Assembly: GCF_029094545.1 (NCBI RefSeq)
Contig: NZ_CP117835.1
Location: forward strand, 1,344,001 to 1,408,000
Direction: 5' to 3'
Source of the DNA: Alkalihalophilus pseudofirmus
GTDB taxonomy: Bacteria > Bacillota > Bacilli > Bacillales > Bacillaceae_D
Length of the DNA: 64,000 bases
Shown here: positions 63,337-64,000 of the stretch, piece by piece
How positions within the stretch are numbered: the stretch's first letter is position 1
Layout of the letters: the number at the start of each line of letters is the position of its first letter
Position numbers and translations under genes: made by a program
The notes under the pieces: generated by a model
Database searches by the model: none
What the model saw: only the letters and a program-made list of their open reading frames with translations
What the model was told of the DNA's origin: nothing

Positions 63337-63374
63337 AACAAGGGTGAACTTAAGTAAATAAGTTCACCCTTGTT
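63337..63374. terminator. 15-bp perfect inverted repeat near right end
   Basis: AACAAGGGTGAACTT and AAGTTCACCCTTGTT are exact complements with an 8-base loop. It may act as a bidirectional terminator insulating the element boundary. A smaller hairpin (ATTGGTA/TACCAAT) lies at 63262-63280. Confidence 0.6.
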
Positions 63375-63441
63375 ACATATTCAAATTGCCTAAAGTAAAG
63401 CATTTGACCCTGCAGTTTCACAAAGTTAATTGCTTACTTAT

Positions 63442-63464
63442 ATGCAGGGCATGATGCCTATTGT
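63442..63464 (+). repeat. att-like core, right copy
   Basis: Identical to 52124-52146. It marks the point from which MATE similarity resumes. Confidence 0.6.
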
Positions 63465-63949
63465 GGGCTATAACTACGGCGCCAAGCAGTTTGAGAGGAT
63501 GCGAGAAACGATATGGCTAACATTAAAAGTCGTTGTCATTTCGTCTCGCCATCTTTTTATCGATGATGATTTTCCCTGCTTGGTTTATGAGAATCTATAC
63601 AGCAGATCGGGAAGTCATTGAAGCTGGTGCTAGTGCGATGCGGATTTTATTCTTAACCTTCTTTGTTGTCGGTGTGCAAGTGGTCGCCGGAGGACTGTAT
63701 CAGGCGCTCGGGAAACCAAAGCCAGCCTTGATCTTGTCGCTTTCTAGACAAATCTTATTCCTGATTCCGCTCGTATTAATACTGCCTCGTTTCTTTGGAG
63801 TCAGCGGGGTGTGGATTGCGTTTCCGATTGCTGATGTGCTGTCATTTGTGTTAGCGTCTGCGCTGTTATATAAGGATAGGGATACGATTTTAGTTAAGGG
63901 ACGTGCTGAAGTTGAAAGCGAAGAAAAAGTTATTGGGATAACAAATTAA
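63442..63949 (+). pseudogene. Displaced 3' part of MATE gene, frameshifted
   Basis: Corresponds to the last 170 or so codons of the MATE gene at 51239-52633. It lacks the 5' part, has no start and carries a two-base deletion near 63545 (CGCCATC against GTTGTCATC), which breaks the frame. After the frameshift the protein is almost the same as the intact copy (IYTADR against IFTADR). Nucleotide differences are mostly synonymous. Probably the original chromosomal 3' end, cut off by the insertion. Confidence 0.88.
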
Positions 63950-64000
63950 GGCAATCAATTTTAAATTGCTTTTGGCTTTAGCCGAACATTACCCCTCGAC

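Larger units (their letters stand above)
52124..63464. mobile_element. Integrated element carrying PlcR/PapR-like module and selenoprotein cluster
   Basis: Bounded by two copies of a 23-bp identical stretch inside the MATE gene (52124-52146 and 63442-63464). It contains a decayed tyrosine integrase at the left end, paired TTGACCACA repeats inside both ends, and AT-rich cargo genes with no relation to the chromosomal neighbours. No conjugation or replication genes are seen. Boundaries are inferred from where similarity of the duplicated MATE sequence begins. Confidence 0.75.

Noticed and set aside
63430-63949. Two overlapping frames as separate small transporter genes
   Set aside because: They are one 5'-truncated, frameshifted copy of the MATE gene.
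1-64000. tRNA, rRNA genes and CRISPR arrays
   Set aside because: No cloverleaf or rRNA signature sequences and no regularly spaced repeats were seen by eye; a dedicated scan would be decisive.

Overview
The window is low-GC Firmicute chromosome from a spore-forming Bacillaceae species. Evidence for this is the sporulation sigma-factor operon (spoIIAA-spoIIAB-sigF), two spoVA operons, dacF, dacB and spmAB, AGGAGG-type ribosome sites, and gene order resembling Bacillus subtilis (dacF-spoIIA-spoVA-lysA-ppiB, the rib operon, scpAB, dacB-spmAB-rluB-resABCDE). Several genes (CPA1 antiporter, Na+-coupled symporters, sodF) and dispersed GC-rich repeats would fit an alkaliphilic or halotolerant relative, but the species is an inference.

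Layout. 1-6.5 kb: end of an ohr-type peroxidase, a patatin-like lipase, a membrane hydrolase, a DsbB-like/thioredoxin pair, threonine synthase, a dicarboxylate/amino-acid symporter and an alpha/beta hydrolase. 6.8-16.7 kb: forespore block with a sigma-F promoter before dacF, the spoIIA operon, a sigma-G promoter and the complete spoVA operon, then lysA behind a lysine riboswitch. 16.7-25.5 kb: GC-rich repeats, ppiB, an M24 peptidase with an SSS symporter, a SIMPL protein, a yhcEFG-like GntR/ABC operon with a clear palindromic operator, and a K+/H+ antiporter. 25.6-30.2 kb: FMN riboswitch and ribD-ribE-ribBA-ribH-ribT. 30.2-41 kb: DUF309, scpAB, sodF, a phosphatase lipoprotein, DUF421 genes and a second spoVA operon of the heat-resistance type (DUF1657, YhcN-like lipoprotein, spoVAC/AD/AEb, DUF1657, DUF421-DUF1657 fusion '2Duf'). 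41-52.6 kb: dacB-spmA-spmB, rluB, resABC (with a Fur-like palindrome in the promoter), resDE, and a MarR/MATE pair.

52.1-63.95 kb: an AT-rich integrated element. The 3' third of the MATE gene occurs twice, at each end of the insertion, starting at a 23-bp identical core. A decayed tyrosine integrase lies at the left end, and paired TTGACCACA arm-like repeats occur at both ends. The cargo is the most interesting part of the window. A PlcR-like regulator is divergent from a 38-residue PapR-like pheromone precursor (ending NDLPYEH), with a perfect PlcR-box match between them. Downstream is an eight-gene co-directional cluster: a GrdB/PrdB-family protein with an in-frame UGA at the redox position, followed by a hairpin that fits the bacterial SECIS rules (a predicted selenoprotein), a flavin monooxygenase, an acyl carrier protein, a LuxE/PaaK-like acyl-activating enzyme, an IscU/NifU scaffold, a cysteine desulfurase, a U32 protein and a second putative U32-like protein (UbiU/UbiV-like arrangement). 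An ABC-2-type membrane protein ends the cluster. I infer a quorum-controlled, Fe-S- and selenium-dependent biosynthetic or modification pathway of unknown product. I do not recognise it as a described system.
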